From Nocardia rhamnosiphila NBRC 108938 (GTDB lineage: Bacteria > Actinomycetota > Actinomycetes > Mycobacteriales > Mycobacteriaceae), in contig NZ_JOAJ01000002.1 of the NCBI RefSeq assembly GCF_000720425.1, positions 372,001 through 436,000 on the forward strand: 64,000 nt of DNA, written 5' to 3'. Positions 43,139 through 51,300 of the stretch are shown in pieces. Position 1 is the stretch's first letter. Each line of letters begins with the position of its first letter. The notes beneath the pieces are model-generated. The model worked only from the letters and a program-made list of their open reading frames with translations. It was not told the origin of the DNA and did not search any database. Position numbers and translations under genes: made by a program.

Positions 43139-44512
43139 TTACTCGACGTCCGCCATGGTCTTGCCGACATCGGCGAGCGTCATCGGCTCGCCGTAGTCAC
43201 CGGTGTAGCGGTAGGGCGGGGTGTTGCAGCGGAACAATCCGTTGTCGGCGCCGAACTCCACGGGTTTCCAGCCGTCCGGCGTCGCCTGCATGACGTTGAA
43301 GCAGGTCGGCGGGGCGTCTTTGTTCGTGAGGTCGTTCGGGCTGTGCAGCCCGCCCCCGTTCCAGGCGTTCTCTTTCTGCGCCGCTTCGATCAGGCAGGTC
43401 CGGGTCAGCTCGGCACCGCAGCTGCTCGCCGCTTTGGCGAACAGCAGCCAGGCCGAGAAGGCACGGACGGCCGGCAGGGTGATCACCGCGTCCGGCGCGT
43501 ACTCCTGGTAGAGATCCTGCAACTGCTGCATGGCCGCCGACCGGTCGGCCGACTGCGGCGGTACCACGCCGCCCAGGTCGACCAGGTTGTTCTGGAAGCT
43601 CGCCGAGCGTCCGAGCAAGTCGACGTAGTCGGGCCGGAAGGCGTTGTTGTTCGGGTCGATCCAGTCGAGCTTGTAGTCCATCGAGGTCAGCTTCTCCTCG
43701 AGTTTGGCCAGCGGCGCGTCCTCGCCGTACCAGATCAGCCCGCGGACCCCGCTGTTCTTGATGGCCTGCGCATAGGGCGTCCAGTCGGTGACCCCGCCCA
43801 CCGGGTACAGCTCGTTGTAGATGACGTTCGCGCCCATCGCCTTCAGCGATTCGACGGCCTTGTCACCGAGCACCTTGGTGACCGGGGAGTCGCCGTTGAT
43901 GATCCCGACCGCGCCCGCCGACTGCGGGTAGGCCTCCGTGGTCAGCCACCGCCGGAAGGCGTTGTAGGGGTCGTAGTGGGCGTAGGTGCTGGGTGAGGGG
44001 ATCACCTGCAGATCGGTACCGAGGTTGGGCTGCTGGGAGACCTGCGCCGGGATATCGGGCAGGGTGCACTCGAGGCGTTCCTTCACACCGAGACCGTCGA
44101 GTCCGGCGCCGCCGCCCACCAGCGCGAAATCGGTCCGGCAGGCCTCCACCATCTTCTGGCGTACCGCCATCACCTTGGAATCGTGGGTCTGGGTGGTGAT
44201 GGTGCGGCCGTTGATCCCGCCCGCGGCATTGCACCACGAGGTGAATACCTTGGCGGCGTCCACGAATTCCGGGTTCTTCGAATAGCCGACATCGGAGAAG
44301 ACGCCGATGGTGATCTCGGTGTCGGTGACGCCCTGGGTCGGCGCTCCGGTGGCGTCGCCGTCCTGGCAGACACCGGTCAGGTCCCCGAAATCGGCGACCA
44401 CCGAATCACCGGACGAGGTGTTCGCGGTTTCGGTTCCGGTGCGGCCTCCGCAACCGGCGGTGGCGAGCAATGCCACGGCGATCAGGCCGGCGGCTATTCG
44501 CTTCGGTCTCAC
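43139..44512 (-). CDS. ABC transporter substrate-binding lipoprotein, LivK/HAAT type
   Basis: 457 aa. Lipoprotein signal MRPKRIAAGLIAVALLATAGCG with lipobox TAGC (Cys21). TDTEITIGVFSDVGYSKNPE near residue 65 opens the periplasmic-binding type 1 fold; NAAGGINGRTITTQTHDSKV near 95, VGIINGDSPVTKVLGDKAVE near 205 follow. Paired cysteines (CRTDF/CTLP, CGAEL/CLIEAA) suggest disulfides. First gene of the importer operon; its upstream region holds a TTCTC-N7-GAGAA element, and a full GAGAAT palindrome lies in the same divergent gap. Confidence 0.92.
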   Translation of the reverse strand: MRPKRIAAGLIAVALLATAGCGGRTGTETANTSSGDSVVADFGDLTGVCQDGDATGAPTQGVTDTEITIGVFSDVGYSKNPEFVDAAKVFTSWCNAAGGINGRTITTQTHDSKVMAVRQKMVEACRTDFALVGGGAGLDGLGVKERLECTLPDIPAQVSQQPNLGTDLQVIPSPSTYAHYDPYNAFRRWLTTEAYPQSAGAVGIINGDSPVTKVLGDKAVESLKAMGANVIYNELYPVGGVTDWTPYAQAIKNSGVRGLIWYGEDAPLAKLEEKLTSMDYKLDWIDPNNNAFRPDYVDLLGRSASFQNNLVDLGGVVPPQSADRSAAMQQLQDLYQEYAPDAVITLPAVRAFSAWLLFAKAASSCGAELTRTCLIEAAQKENAWNGGGLHSPNDLTNKDAPPTCFNVMQATPDGWKPVEFGADNGLFRCNTPPYRYTGDYGEPMTLADVGKTMADVE

Positions 44513-44651
44513 GACGGTCCTTTCTGCGCCGGCCCCATCGGCCGGCCGATCGTGATCGGGCGGTACAGCGTCCGCCCGCGCACCGAGTTCCGCGGCGAGA
44601 CTTCCCGGTCGGCCGGGCCGTATCCATAGCTCTCGGTGAATGAAAACTAGC

Positions 44652-44668
44652 TTCTCACTTATCGAGAA
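44652..44668. promoter_or_regulatory. TTCTC-N7-GAGAA element near the LivK promoter
   Basis: TTCTC at 44652-44656 and GAGAA at 44664-44668 are inverted half-sites 7 bp apart, on the LivK side of the 340-bp divergent region. The same spacing follows the full palindromes at 55175 and 60429. It probably marks control of the importer by the GAGAAT-motif regulator. Confidence 0.55.
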
Positions 44669-44820
44669 TCAATATCCTCTTTTTCGGGTACCCCGGAGCT
44701 TCGAGGTCACGACACAGCACCCGAACATCGGCCCGCCCGCACCGCACAGTGGCCACGACCTGTCCGTAGACCCTCGCGTTGACTAACGGGCCGCCGCATG
44801 GAAACCTGTTATCCGAAAGC

Positions 44821-44835
44821 GAGAATACCATTCTC
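44821..44835. promoter_or_regulatory. operator-like palindrome GAGAAT-ACC-ATTCTC
   Basis: A perfect 6-3-6 palindrome 16 bp before the ATG at 44852, directly upstream of the GAGGAGG ribosome binding site of the first gene of the Rieske operon. One of five such sites in the window. A repressor bound here would cover the leader. Confidence 0.75.
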
Positions 44836-44851
44836 ATCGAGAGGAGGCGCG

Positions 44852-45382
44852 ATGCGTGTACCGCCGCTACCCGCCGAAGAGTGGGACGACGAAGTCGACG
44901 CCGCGCTCCGGGTGATGCTCCCGCGCCGGCTGCGCAATCCGGAATCGGCGAGCAACGCCCTGTCGACGCTGGTCCGGCATCCGGCGCTCACCAAGGCGTT
45001 CCTGACCCTGAACGTCCATCTGCTGTTCCGGTCGTCGCTGCCGGCCCGCCTGCGTGAGCTCGCGATCCTGCGGGTCGCGCACCGGCGGGACTGCATCTAC
45101 GAGTGGAACCACCACCGGGAAGCCGCGTTGGCGGAGGGCATCACCGAAGCCGAGATCGAGGCGGTCCGGCGGGGCGAGGCCACCGCGGCGCTCGATCAGC
45201 TGATCCTGCGGGCGGTCGACGAGCTCGACGAGAAGTCGAATCTGGCCGACACCACCTGGGACGCGCTGTGCGCACACCTCGACGAACAGCAGCGCATGGA
45301 CCTGATCTTCACCATCGGCACCTACAACACGCTCGCCGCGGCCTTCAACACCTTCGGCGTCCGATCCGAGTACGAGAGGTAA
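44852..45382 (+). CDS. carboxymuconolactone decarboxylase (AhpD-like) family protein
   Basis: 176 aa, all-alpha CMD fold. FRSSLPARLRELAILRVAHR near residue 60, then DCIYEWNHHREAALAEGITE near 83; the usual ExxxC-xxH motif appears as CIYEWNHH, retaining His but not the CxxC redox pair. LADTTWDALCAHLDEQQRMD and IGTYNTLAAAFNTFGV complete the fold. It is not a peroxidase of the AhpD CxxC type; a decarboxylase-like or lactone-related role is inferred. It leads the Rieske operon; the next gene starts 5 bp on. Confidence 0.88.
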   Translation: MRVPPLPAEEWDDEVDAALRVMLPRRLRNPESASNALSTLVRHPALTKAFLTLNVHLLFRSSLPARLRELAILRVAHRRDCIYEWNHHREAALAEGITEAEIEAVRRGEATAALDQLILRAVDELDEKSNLADTTWDALCAHLDEQQRMDLIFTIGTYNTLAAAFNTFGVRSEYER

Positions 45383-45386
45383 TCCC

Positions 45387-46649
45387 TTGGCACACTTCAA
45401 CAAACCGGCAGCGGGTAGCTGGACCGAGCATTACCCCGACCTGGGCACCGAGCCGGTCGACTACAGCGATTCCATCGACCCCGAGTTCTACGAGGACGAG
45501 CGCAACGCCATCTTCAAGCGGACCTGGCTCAATGTCGGCCGGGTGGAACGGCTGCCGCGCAGGGGCAGCTACTTCACCAAGGAGCTCTCCGCCGCGGGCA
45601 CGTCGCTGATCATCGTCCGCGGCAACGACAACGCGGTCCACGCCTACCACAATGTCTGCCGCCATCGCGGCAACAAACTGGTCTGGGACGATTTCCCCAA
45701 CGAGGAGACCTCGGGCTTCTGCAAACAGTTCACCTGCAAATACCACGCCTGGCGCTACAGCCTCGAGGGCGAGCTGACCTTCGTCCAGCAGGAGAAGGAG
45801 TTCTTCGGCCTCGACCGCGCCGACTACGGCCTCAAGGACGTGCGCTGCGAGGTGTGGGAGGGGTTCATCTTCGTCAACCTCGACGCCGACGCCGAACCGC
45901 TGACGACCTTCCTCGGCCCGATGATCAAGGGCCTCGAGGGCTATCCGTTCCACGAGATGACCGAGGTGTTCAGTTACAAGGCCGAGGTCGGCAGCAACTG
46001 GAAGCTGTTCATCGACGCCTTCGCCGAGTTCTACCACGCGCCGATCCTGCATATGAAGCAGGCGGTCAAGGATGAAGCCGACAAACTGGCCGGCTACGGC
46101 TACGAGGCGCTGCACTACGACCTGCAGCCGCCGCATTCGATGATCTCCTCCTGGGGCGGTATGGCGCCGCCCAAGGACCTGAACATGGTCAAACCGATCG
46201 AACGCGTGCTGCGCAGTGGTCTGTTCGGCCCCTGGGACCGGCCCGATATCGAGGGCCTGGACCCGCTGCCCGTGGGCATCAACCCGAGCGGGCACAAGGC
46301 CTGGGGTGTGGACGAGTTCGAGATCTGGCCCAACTTCTCGCTGCTGTTCTGGGCGCCGGGCTGGTACCTCACCTACCACTACTGGCCGACCGCGGTGAAC
46401 AAGCACATCTTCGAGGCCAACCTGTACTTCGTACCCGCGAAGAATGCCCGGGAACGCCTGGCCCAGGAACTGGCCGGAGTGACCTTCAAGGAATACGCGT
46501 TGCAGGATGCCAACACCCTCGAGGCCACCCAGACCATGATCGCGACCCGCACCGTCACCGATTTCCCGCTCAACGACCAGGAGATCCTGCTGCGCCACCT
46601 GCACAAGACCGCCCAGAAGAAAGTCGAGGAGTACCGCAATGGCAACTGA
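45387..46649 (+). CDS. Rieske [2Fe-2S] ring-hydroxylating oxygenase alpha subunit
   Basis: 420 aa. The Rieske cluster ligands are Cys91-x-His93 (VCRHRGN) and Cys117-x2-His120 (CKYHAWRY). The catalytic domain has NWKLFIDAFAEFYHAPILHM with Asp210, Glu214, His217 and His222, the bridging Asp and two Fe ligands. A TTG start is used; AGAGG overlaps the end of the upstream gene. No beta subunit, ferredoxin or reductase gene is in the window, so electron donors must be encoded elsewhere. It hydroxylates an unsaturated or aromatic ring substrate that is not identifiable from sequence. Confidence 0.93.
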   Translation: MAHFNKPAAGSWTEHYPDLGTEPVDYSDSIDPEFYEDERNAIFKRTWLNVGRVERLPRRGSYFTKELSAAGTSLIIVRGNDNAVHAYHNVCRHRGNKLVWDDFPNEETSGFCKQFTCKYHAWRYSLEGELTFVQQEKEFFGLDRADYGLKDVRCEVWEGFIFVNLDADAEPLTTFLGPMIKGLEGYPFHEMTEVFSYKAEVGSNWKLFIDAFAEFYHAPILHMKQAVKDEADKLAGYGYEALHYDLQPPHSMISSWGGMAPPKDLNMVKPIERVLRSGLFGPWDRPDIEGLDPLPVGINPSGHKAWGVDEFEIWPNFSLLFWAPGWYLTYHYWPTAVNKHIFEANLYFVPAKNARERLAQELAGVTFKEYALQDANTLEATQTMIATRTVTDFPLNDQEILLRHLHKTAQKKVEEYRNGN

Positions 46650-46974
46650 GTCGAAACTGCCCGCCGAATTCGCCGATCTGGCGCGGTTCGAGGACTGGAT
46701 CCTGCCCACCGAACCCGAGCGCTATGCCAAACGGCTGGCCTCCACGATGCCGGAGATGCAGGAGTTCTACGACGCGGGAATGGCGCGGCTCGAGGACGCC
46801 ATCGCCTACTGCGACCGGTTCGACCTCGACGATCTGCCCGATGATGCTCGCAATCTGTTCCATCTGCTGCAGTCGCTGGTGATGGCCTCGTTCCCGGTGG
46901 AGGTGTGGAAGCAGCCACGGGTGCCGGACAGCGGTGCGGCCTACCTGGATATCGTGCGGGAGCCGGTGGTGTGA
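46639..46974 (+). CDS. small hypothetical protein of the Rieske operon
   Basis: 111 aa, helical and acidic: FADLARFEDWILPTEPERYA, MPEMQEFYDAGMARLEDAIA and DLDDLPDDARNLFHLLQSLV. No cysteines for a ferredoxin and no signal peptide. The ATG lies 11 bases inside the Rieske gene and the stop overlaps the amidohydrolase start, so it is tightly bound to both. It may be a small accessory subunit. Family not recognised. Confidence 0.85.
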   Translation: MATESKLPAEFADLARFEDWILPTEPERYAKRLASTMPEMQEFYDAGMARLEDAIAYCDRFDLDDLPDDARNLFHLLQSLVMASFPVEVWKQPRVPDSGAAYLDIVREPVV

Positions 46975-48191
46975 GCATGCTGACTCTGCGAGCCGCCGGT
47001 CTGCTCGATGTGGACACCGGCGAGATCGTCCGGCCCGGTATCCTGCGCGTCGAGGGTGATCGGATCGTCGGAGTCGGCGGTGAACCCGAGGGTGAAATCG
47101 TGGAGTTGGGCGATCTCGTCCTGCTCCCGGGGTTGATGGATATGGAGGTCAACCTGCTGATGGGTGGGCGGGGCGAAACCGGCCTCGTCTCCTCGGTGCA
47201 GGACGATCCACCACTGCGCATGCTGCGCGCGGTGGGCAATGCCCGGCGCACCCTCCGCGCCGGATTCACCACCGTGCGCAACCTCGGGTTGTTCGTCAAG
47301 ACCGGCGGTTATCTCCTGGATGTGGCGCTCGGTAAAGCGATCGACGCGGGATGGATCGACGGACCGCGTATCGTCCCGGCCGGCCATGCCATCACACCGA
47401 CCGGCGGGCATCTGGATCCCACGATGTTCGCCGCGTTCGCACCGAATGTTCTCCAGCTGACCTTGGAGGAGGGCATCGCCAACGGCGTCGACGAGGTACG
47501 CAAAGCGGTCCGGTACCAGATCAAACACGGCGCCCAGCTGATCAAGATCTGCGTTTCCGGCGGGGTCATGTCGTTGACGGGTGCTCCGGGCGCACAACAC
47601 TATTCGTCCGAGGAACTGCGCGCGATCGTGGATGAGGCACATCGGCGCGGTTTGCGCGTCGCCGCGCACACCCACGGCGCGGAGGCGGTCAAGGAAGCGG
47701 TCCGGGCCGGCATCGACTGTATCGAGCACGGTTTCCTGGTCGACGACGAAGCCATCGATATGATGGTGCAGGCCGGCACCTATCTGGTGCCGACCACTCG
47801 GCTCGCCGACGCCATGGATGTGTCCAAGGCCGCCCCGGAGTTGCAGGCCAAGGCCGCCGAGATGTTCCCGAAGGCACGTACTTCGGTGAAGGCGGCCTTC
47901 GACGCCGGGGTCAAGATCGCGGTCGGCACCGACGCACCGGCCATTCCGCACGGCCGCAATGCCGACGAACTGGTGGCATTGGTGGAGCGCGGCATGGACC
48001 CGCTGTCGGTGTTGCGGGCGGCCACGGTCACCGCGGCCGACCTGATCCAGGTGAATGATCGCGGCCGGCTGGCCGAGGGACTGCTGGCGGATGTGATCGG
48101 GGTACCCGGCGATCCGCTGGCCGATATCACCGTCACCCAGCAGGTGCGGTTCGTCATGAAAGGCGGGAAGGTCTATGGCGGCAATCGATGA
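46971..48191 (+). CDS. amidohydrolase superfamily protein lacking the HxH metal motif
   Basis: 406 aa from a GTG overlapping the previous stop. The fold is clear: LLPGLMDMEVNLLMGG near residue 51, AGFTTVRNLG near 100, QLIKICVSGGVMS near 188, RVAAHTHGAEAVKEAVRAGI near 225, CIEHGFLVDDEAIDMM near 247 and IAVGTDAPAIPHG near 310. The strand-1 motif that normally gives two metal ligands (HxH) is Glu59-Val-Asn61. The later Lys, His, His and Asp are kept, so a mononuclear or altered site is likely. Its end overlaps the SnoaL-like gene by 17 bp. Confidence 0.9.
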   Translation: MSMLTLRAAGLLDVDTGEIVRPGILRVEGDRIVGVGGEPEGEIVELGDLVLLPGLMDMEVNLLMGGRGETGLVSSVQDDPPLRMLRAVGNARRTLRAGFTTVRNLGLFVKTGGYLLDVALGKAIDAGWIDGPRIVPAGHAITPTGGHLDPTMFAAFAPNVLQLTLEEGIANGVDEVRKAVRYQIKHGAQLIKICVSGGVMSLTGAPGAQHYSSEELRAIVDEAHRRGLRVAAHTHGAEAVKEAVRAGIDCIEHGFLVDDEAIDMMVQAGTYLVPTTRLADAMDVSKAAPELQAKAAEMFPKARTSVKAAFDAGVKIAVGTDAPAIPHGRNADELVALVERGMDPLSVLRAATVTAADLIQVNDRGRLAEGLLADVIGVPGDPLADITVTQQVRFVMKGGKVYGGNR

Positions 48192-48591
48192 CCTGATCGA
48201 GATCCAGCAGTTGCTCGCCCGCTACGCGGTGACCATCACCAAGGGCGATATCGACGGTCTGATCGGCGTATTCGCCCCCGACGGCACCTACAGCGCGTTC
48301 GGCGACACCTACACCCTCGAGGTGTTCCCCGAACTCGTGGACGCCGCCCCCAAGGGCCTGTTCCTCACCGGCACCCCACTGATCGAACTGGACGGCGATA
48401 CCGGCACCGGCACCCAACCGCTGTGCTTCGTAGAGCATTCCAGTCACGATATGCGGATCGGCTACTACAGCGATACCTATCTGCGCACCGAACAGGGCTG
48501 GCGGTTACGGACCCGCGCCATGACCTTCATCCGGCGCAGCGGCATCCACGATTCCGGGATCCCGCACGCTTTCGAGCGGCCGGCGGTATGA
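48175..48591 (+). CDS. SnoaL-like / NTF2-fold protein
   Basis: 138 aa. DDLIEIQQLLARYAVTITKG and DIDGLIGVFAPDGTYSAFGD give the helix-strand start, FVEHSSHDMRIGYYSDTYLR and GWRLRTRAMTFIRRSG the curved sheet. Similar to the SnoaL-like partners of ring-hydroxylating enzymes and polyketide cyclases; no catalytic residues can be assigned with confidence. It overlaps both neighbours, confirming one transcript from the CMD-like gene onward. Confidence 0.85.
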   Translation: MAAIDDLIEIQQLLARYAVTITKGDIDGLIGVFAPDGTYSAFGDTYTLEVFPELVDAAPKGLFLTGTPLIELDGDTGTGTQPLCFVEHSSHDMRIGYYSDTYLRTEQGWRLRTRAMTFIRRSGIHDSGIPHAFERPAV

Positions 48592-48694
48592 GCGGGTCAG
48601 GCCCGGAGGCGGAAGCGAAGCGTGACCACGCAGGGCCCCCGCTCATACCCGATGGACACAGCATGAGCGGGTCAGGCCCGGAGGCGGAAGCGAA
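48588..48694 (+). repeat. 75-nt palindromic coding element, one full and one partial copy
   Basis: Positions 48588-48619 and 48663-48694 are identical over 32 nt, with a period of 75 nt (25 codons). The full unit, 48588-48662, folds on itself: ATGAGCGGG pairs with CCCGCTCAT (48638-48646), GGCCC with GGGCC, and GCGTG-AC-CACGC forms the tip. The unit ends CCGATGGACACAGC, as does the diverged copy at 19039. It is read in frame as MSGSGPEAEAKRDHAGPP. Confidence 0.88.
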
Positions 48695-49778
48695 AGTCGA
48701 GGAGTTCCGGTCCGGCTTGCGCGTCTGGCTGGACGAGCACGACCTCGCCCCCGGACCGGAACCCGGTTTCGACGCCCAGGTCGCGCAGCTGGCCCGGGTC
48801 CGGCGGGCGCTCTACGACGGGGGCTGGATGCGGTACGGCTGGCCGGAGACCGTCGGCGGGTTCGGCGGCGAACCGCTGCTGCGGGCGGTGCTCGGTGAGG
48901 AGGTCGCCACCCGCGGCCTGGCCGAACCGGGTATCTACTCGATGGTCGAGGTGCTCGCGCCCACCATGATCTCCTACGCCCGGCCCGAACTGGCCGCGCG
49001 GATGGTGCCCAGGCTACTCGACGGCAGCGAACAGTGGTGCCAGGGTTTCTCCGAGCCGGGTTCGGGCTCCGATCTGGCCTCCCTGCGCACCCGGGCCGAC
49101 CGGCGGGGGACGGACTGGGTGATCAACGGTCAGAAGGTGTGGACCAGCCTGGCGCAGTTCGCCGCCCGCTGCGTCCTGCTGACCCGCACCGGCCCCGGGC
49201 ACGACGGGATCACCGCGTTCTTCGTCGATATGGACACGCCGGGGATCACCGTACGACCGCTGCGCACCATGCACGGCGTGGACGAATTCGCCGAGGTGTA
49301 CTTCGACGATGTGGTGGTGGGCGCCGAACGGATGCTCGGCCGGCCCGGCGACGGCTGGCGGGTCGCTATGGATCTGCTGCCGTACGAACGCTCCACCTGC
49401 TTCTGGCATCGCATCGCCCACCTGTTCACCCGGCTCGACCGGGTCCTGGATCAGACCGCCGCCGGTGACGACGCCGATCTCGGCGCCGCCTATCTGGCGC
49501 TGCACACCGTGCGCTGCCGGTCCCGGGCCACCCAGCGGCGACTGGCCGGCGGTGCCGCCCTGGGGCCGGACACCTCCGTCGACAAGGTGCTGCTGGCGAC
49601 CGCGGAACAGCAGCTGTTCGATACCGCGCGCGATCTGCTCCCGGGTGTCGTCGAACTCGACGAGACCGAATGGCGCTCGGAATTCCTGTATTCGCGCGCG
49701 GCGACCATCTACGGCGGCACCGCCGAGATCCAGCGCAACATCATCGCTCGCCGCCTGCTCGACCTGGGGAAGGAGTGA
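48588..49778 (+). CDS. acyl-CoA dehydrogenase (FadE alpha-type) with repeated N-terminal extension
   Basis: 396 aa from the ATG at 48588; an in-frame ATG at 48663 starts the second repeat copy and could be used instead. The FadE body begins near residue 37 (VEEFRSGLRVWLDEHDLAPG): WPETVGGFGGEPLLRAV near 85, GFSEPGSGSDLASLRTRAD near 152, INGQKVWTSLAQFAARCVLL near 178 and GGTAEIQRNIIARRLLDLG at the end. The first 36 residues are one and a half copies of a 75-nt coding element (MSGSGPEAEAK twice). It is followed by a short FadE partner 3 bp on. Confidence 0.9.
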   Translation: MSGSGPEAEAKRDHAGPPLIPDGHSMSGSGPEAEAKVEEFRSGLRVWLDEHDLAPGPEPGFDAQVAQLARVRRALYDGGWMRYGWPETVGGFGGEPLLRAVLGEEVATRGLAEPGIYSMVEVLAPTMISYARPELAARMVPRLLDGSEQWCQGFSEPGSGSDLASLRTRADRRGTDWVINGQKVWTSLAQFAARCVLLTRTGPGHDGITAFFVDMDTPGITVRPLRTMHGVDEFAEVYFDDVVVGAERMLGRPGDGWRVAMDLLPYERSTCFWHRIAHLFTRLDRVLDQTAAGDDADLGAAYLALHTVRCRSRATQRRLAGGAALGPDTSVDKVLLATAEQQLFDTARDLLPGVVELDETEWRSEFLYSRAATIYGGTAEIQRNIIARRLLDLGKE

Positions 49779-49781
49779 GCG

Positions 49782-50657
49782 GTGGACGCCGACGAACAGA
49801 TTCTGCTCACCGATACGCTCCGCAAGACGATGAGGGCGACCACCGGCGCCGGCCTGTATTCGGCGCTGTGTGGCCTGGGCTGGCACGACCTGCTCACCGG
49901 TCCCGCCGTCACCGCCGGGATCGCCGTCCCCCTGGTCTTCCGGCTGCTCGGTGAAACCGGCACGCACGCCCCGCTGCTCGACGATGTGATCGCGCACGCG
50001 GCGGGCCGGCCGGTCGGCGAGCGGATACCGCTACCGTTCACCGGCGGCGCCTGGGTGCGCTGGGTCGACGAACGGCCGGCAGGCGCACCGGAACCCGTCG
50101 ATCCCGAACTGCCGTTGGCGCGTACGAACGACACCACCGGGGCAGCCGCGGCACTGCCGGATGCGGCGACGAACGCCGCACGTCGGGCACTGGGCTGGTG
50201 GCTGGTGGGGTCGGCGCGGGCCATGCTGGAACCGGCCCGCCGGCATGCGCTCGAGCGCCATCAGTTCGGCAGGCCGGTGGCGGGGTTCCAGGCCATCCGG
50301 CATCGTCTGGCCGAATCGCTGGTGGCCGTCGAGGGCGCGGAGGCCGCGCTGGCGGTATCGCCCGGCGATGCCCACCACCCGGCGCATCCGGACCTGCACC
50401 GTCCCCGGCCCGAGGATTCCGAGGCGCTGGCCGCTCTGCTGGCGAAGGCTGCCGCGGGCCGGGCGGCGTTGCTGACGGCCCGGCATTGCCAGCAGGTCCT
50501 GGGCGGTATCGGTTTCACCGCGGAACACGAGTTCCATCGGCATTACAAGCGCGTGCTGGTCCTCGACGGACTGTTCGGCAGCGCCCGGGAACTCACCCGG
50601 GAGGCCGGCGCGATTCTCCGCGATCTGGGGTACGCGCCGCGGCTCGCGCATCTGTGA
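49782..50657 (+). CDS. acyl-CoA dehydrogenase, short beta-type partner subunit
   Basis: 291 aa, truncated compared with a normal FadE. Only the C-terminal domain is well kept: RHALERHQFGRPVAGFQAIR near residue 150 and QQVLGGIGFTAEHEFHRHYK near 235. The N-terminal part (LTDTLRKTMRATTGAGLYSA) is reduced, and there is no TEPxxGSD loop. It should combine with the FadE at 48588 as an alpha2beta2 enzyme. GTG start with GGAG upstream; last gene of the Rieske operon before a stem-loop. Confidence 0.85.
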   Translation: MDADEQILLTDTLRKTMRATTGAGLYSALCGLGWHDLLTGPAVTAGIAVPLVFRLLGETGTHAPLLDDVIAHAAGRPVGERIPLPFTGGAWVRWVDERPAGAPEPVDPELPLARTNDTTGAAAALPDAATNAARRALGWWLVGSARAMLEPARRHALERHQFGRPVAGFQAIRHRLAESLVAVEGAEAALAVSPGDAHHPAHPDLHRPRPEDSEALAALLAKAAAGRAALLTARHCQQVLGGIGFTAEHEFHRHYKRVLVLDGLFGSARELTREAGAILRDLGYAPRLAHL

Positions 50658-50667
50658 ATCGCCGTCT

Positions 50668-50691
50668 CGCCCTGGTCGGCGCACCAGGGCG
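50668..50691. terminator. stem-loop at the end of the Rieske operon
   Basis: CGCCCTGGT at 50668-50676 and ACCAGGGCG at 50683-50691 form a 9-bp perfect stem with a 6-base loop, 10 bp after the last stop. It also lies between convergent genes. Confidence 0.65.
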
Positions 50692-50757
50692 GTGGCTCGG
50701 TGGCCCGGTTCAACGACGCCCGCGCGAGGCGTTCCGGCTACCGGGTCGCCGGTGGGT

Positions 50758-51300
50758 TCAGGCGCAGGCCTGCGATACTCCCCCGGAGATCGCGACCAGG
50801 CCGCACATGGTGGAGGCCGCTATCTTCCAGCCGTCCGCCTCGCGGACCGCGTGACCGGCCTGTCCGTCCACCACCGGACTGCCGGAGATATTGAGGGTGA
50901 AACGTAATTCGGCTTTTCCGGGTTGGGCCAGTACCACATTGGTGACCTCCACCGTGGTGAGCGCCGTGCGGATATGATTCGCCATTCCCGAGATCTCGGT
51001 TTCGAAATCTGCCCCGTGCTCCACCAGAGCGATACGGTCCGCGGTCGAGGTGGCCGGGGCGAAGAATGTCGTATAAGCGCCCACGATGGCGGCGCTCGCG
51101 ACAGCCGGTGATTCGGTGACCGCGACTCCGGTGTCGGATCCGGCTGCCGTTGCCGATTTCTCGGCTCCGGGAGTTTCCGCGGCGGGTAGCACATAGCAGT
51201 TGTCGGGGCCGAAGAAATTACCGCAACCGGTGGCCGCGGTCAGGGCGAGCGCGACCCCGCCCGCGGCAGCAATACGCGCTACCCGGTGTCTTCGTGACAT
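50758..51300 (-). CDS. Mtb12-like secreted lipoprotein
   Basis: 180 aa. Signal MSRRHRVARIAAAGGVALALTAATGC with the lipobox ATGC (Cys26). After a low-complexity linker, AIVGAYTTFFAPATSTADRI near residue 72, VEVTNVVLAQPGKAELRFTL near 116 and VREADGWKIAASTMCGLVAI near 150 resemble the C-terminal domain of the low-molecular-weight antigen Mtb12 of mycobacteria. Surface location is inferred; function in the family is unknown. A paralogue follows upstream at 51717. Confidence 0.82.
   Translation of the reverse strand: MSRRHRVARIAAAGGVALALTAATGCGNFFGPDNCYVLPAAETPGAEKSATAAGSDTGVAVTESPAVASAAIVGAYTTFFAPATSTADRIALVEHGADFETEISGMANHIRTALTTVEVTNVVLAQPGKAELRFTLNISGSPVVDGQAGHAVREADGWKIAASTMCGLVAISGGVSQACA

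Noticed and set aside
40391..43996. 1201-codon plus-strand open frame
   Set aside because: Its Gln/Arg/Asp/Gly-rich sequence is the mirror of the importer genes on the other strand; no start signal or family.
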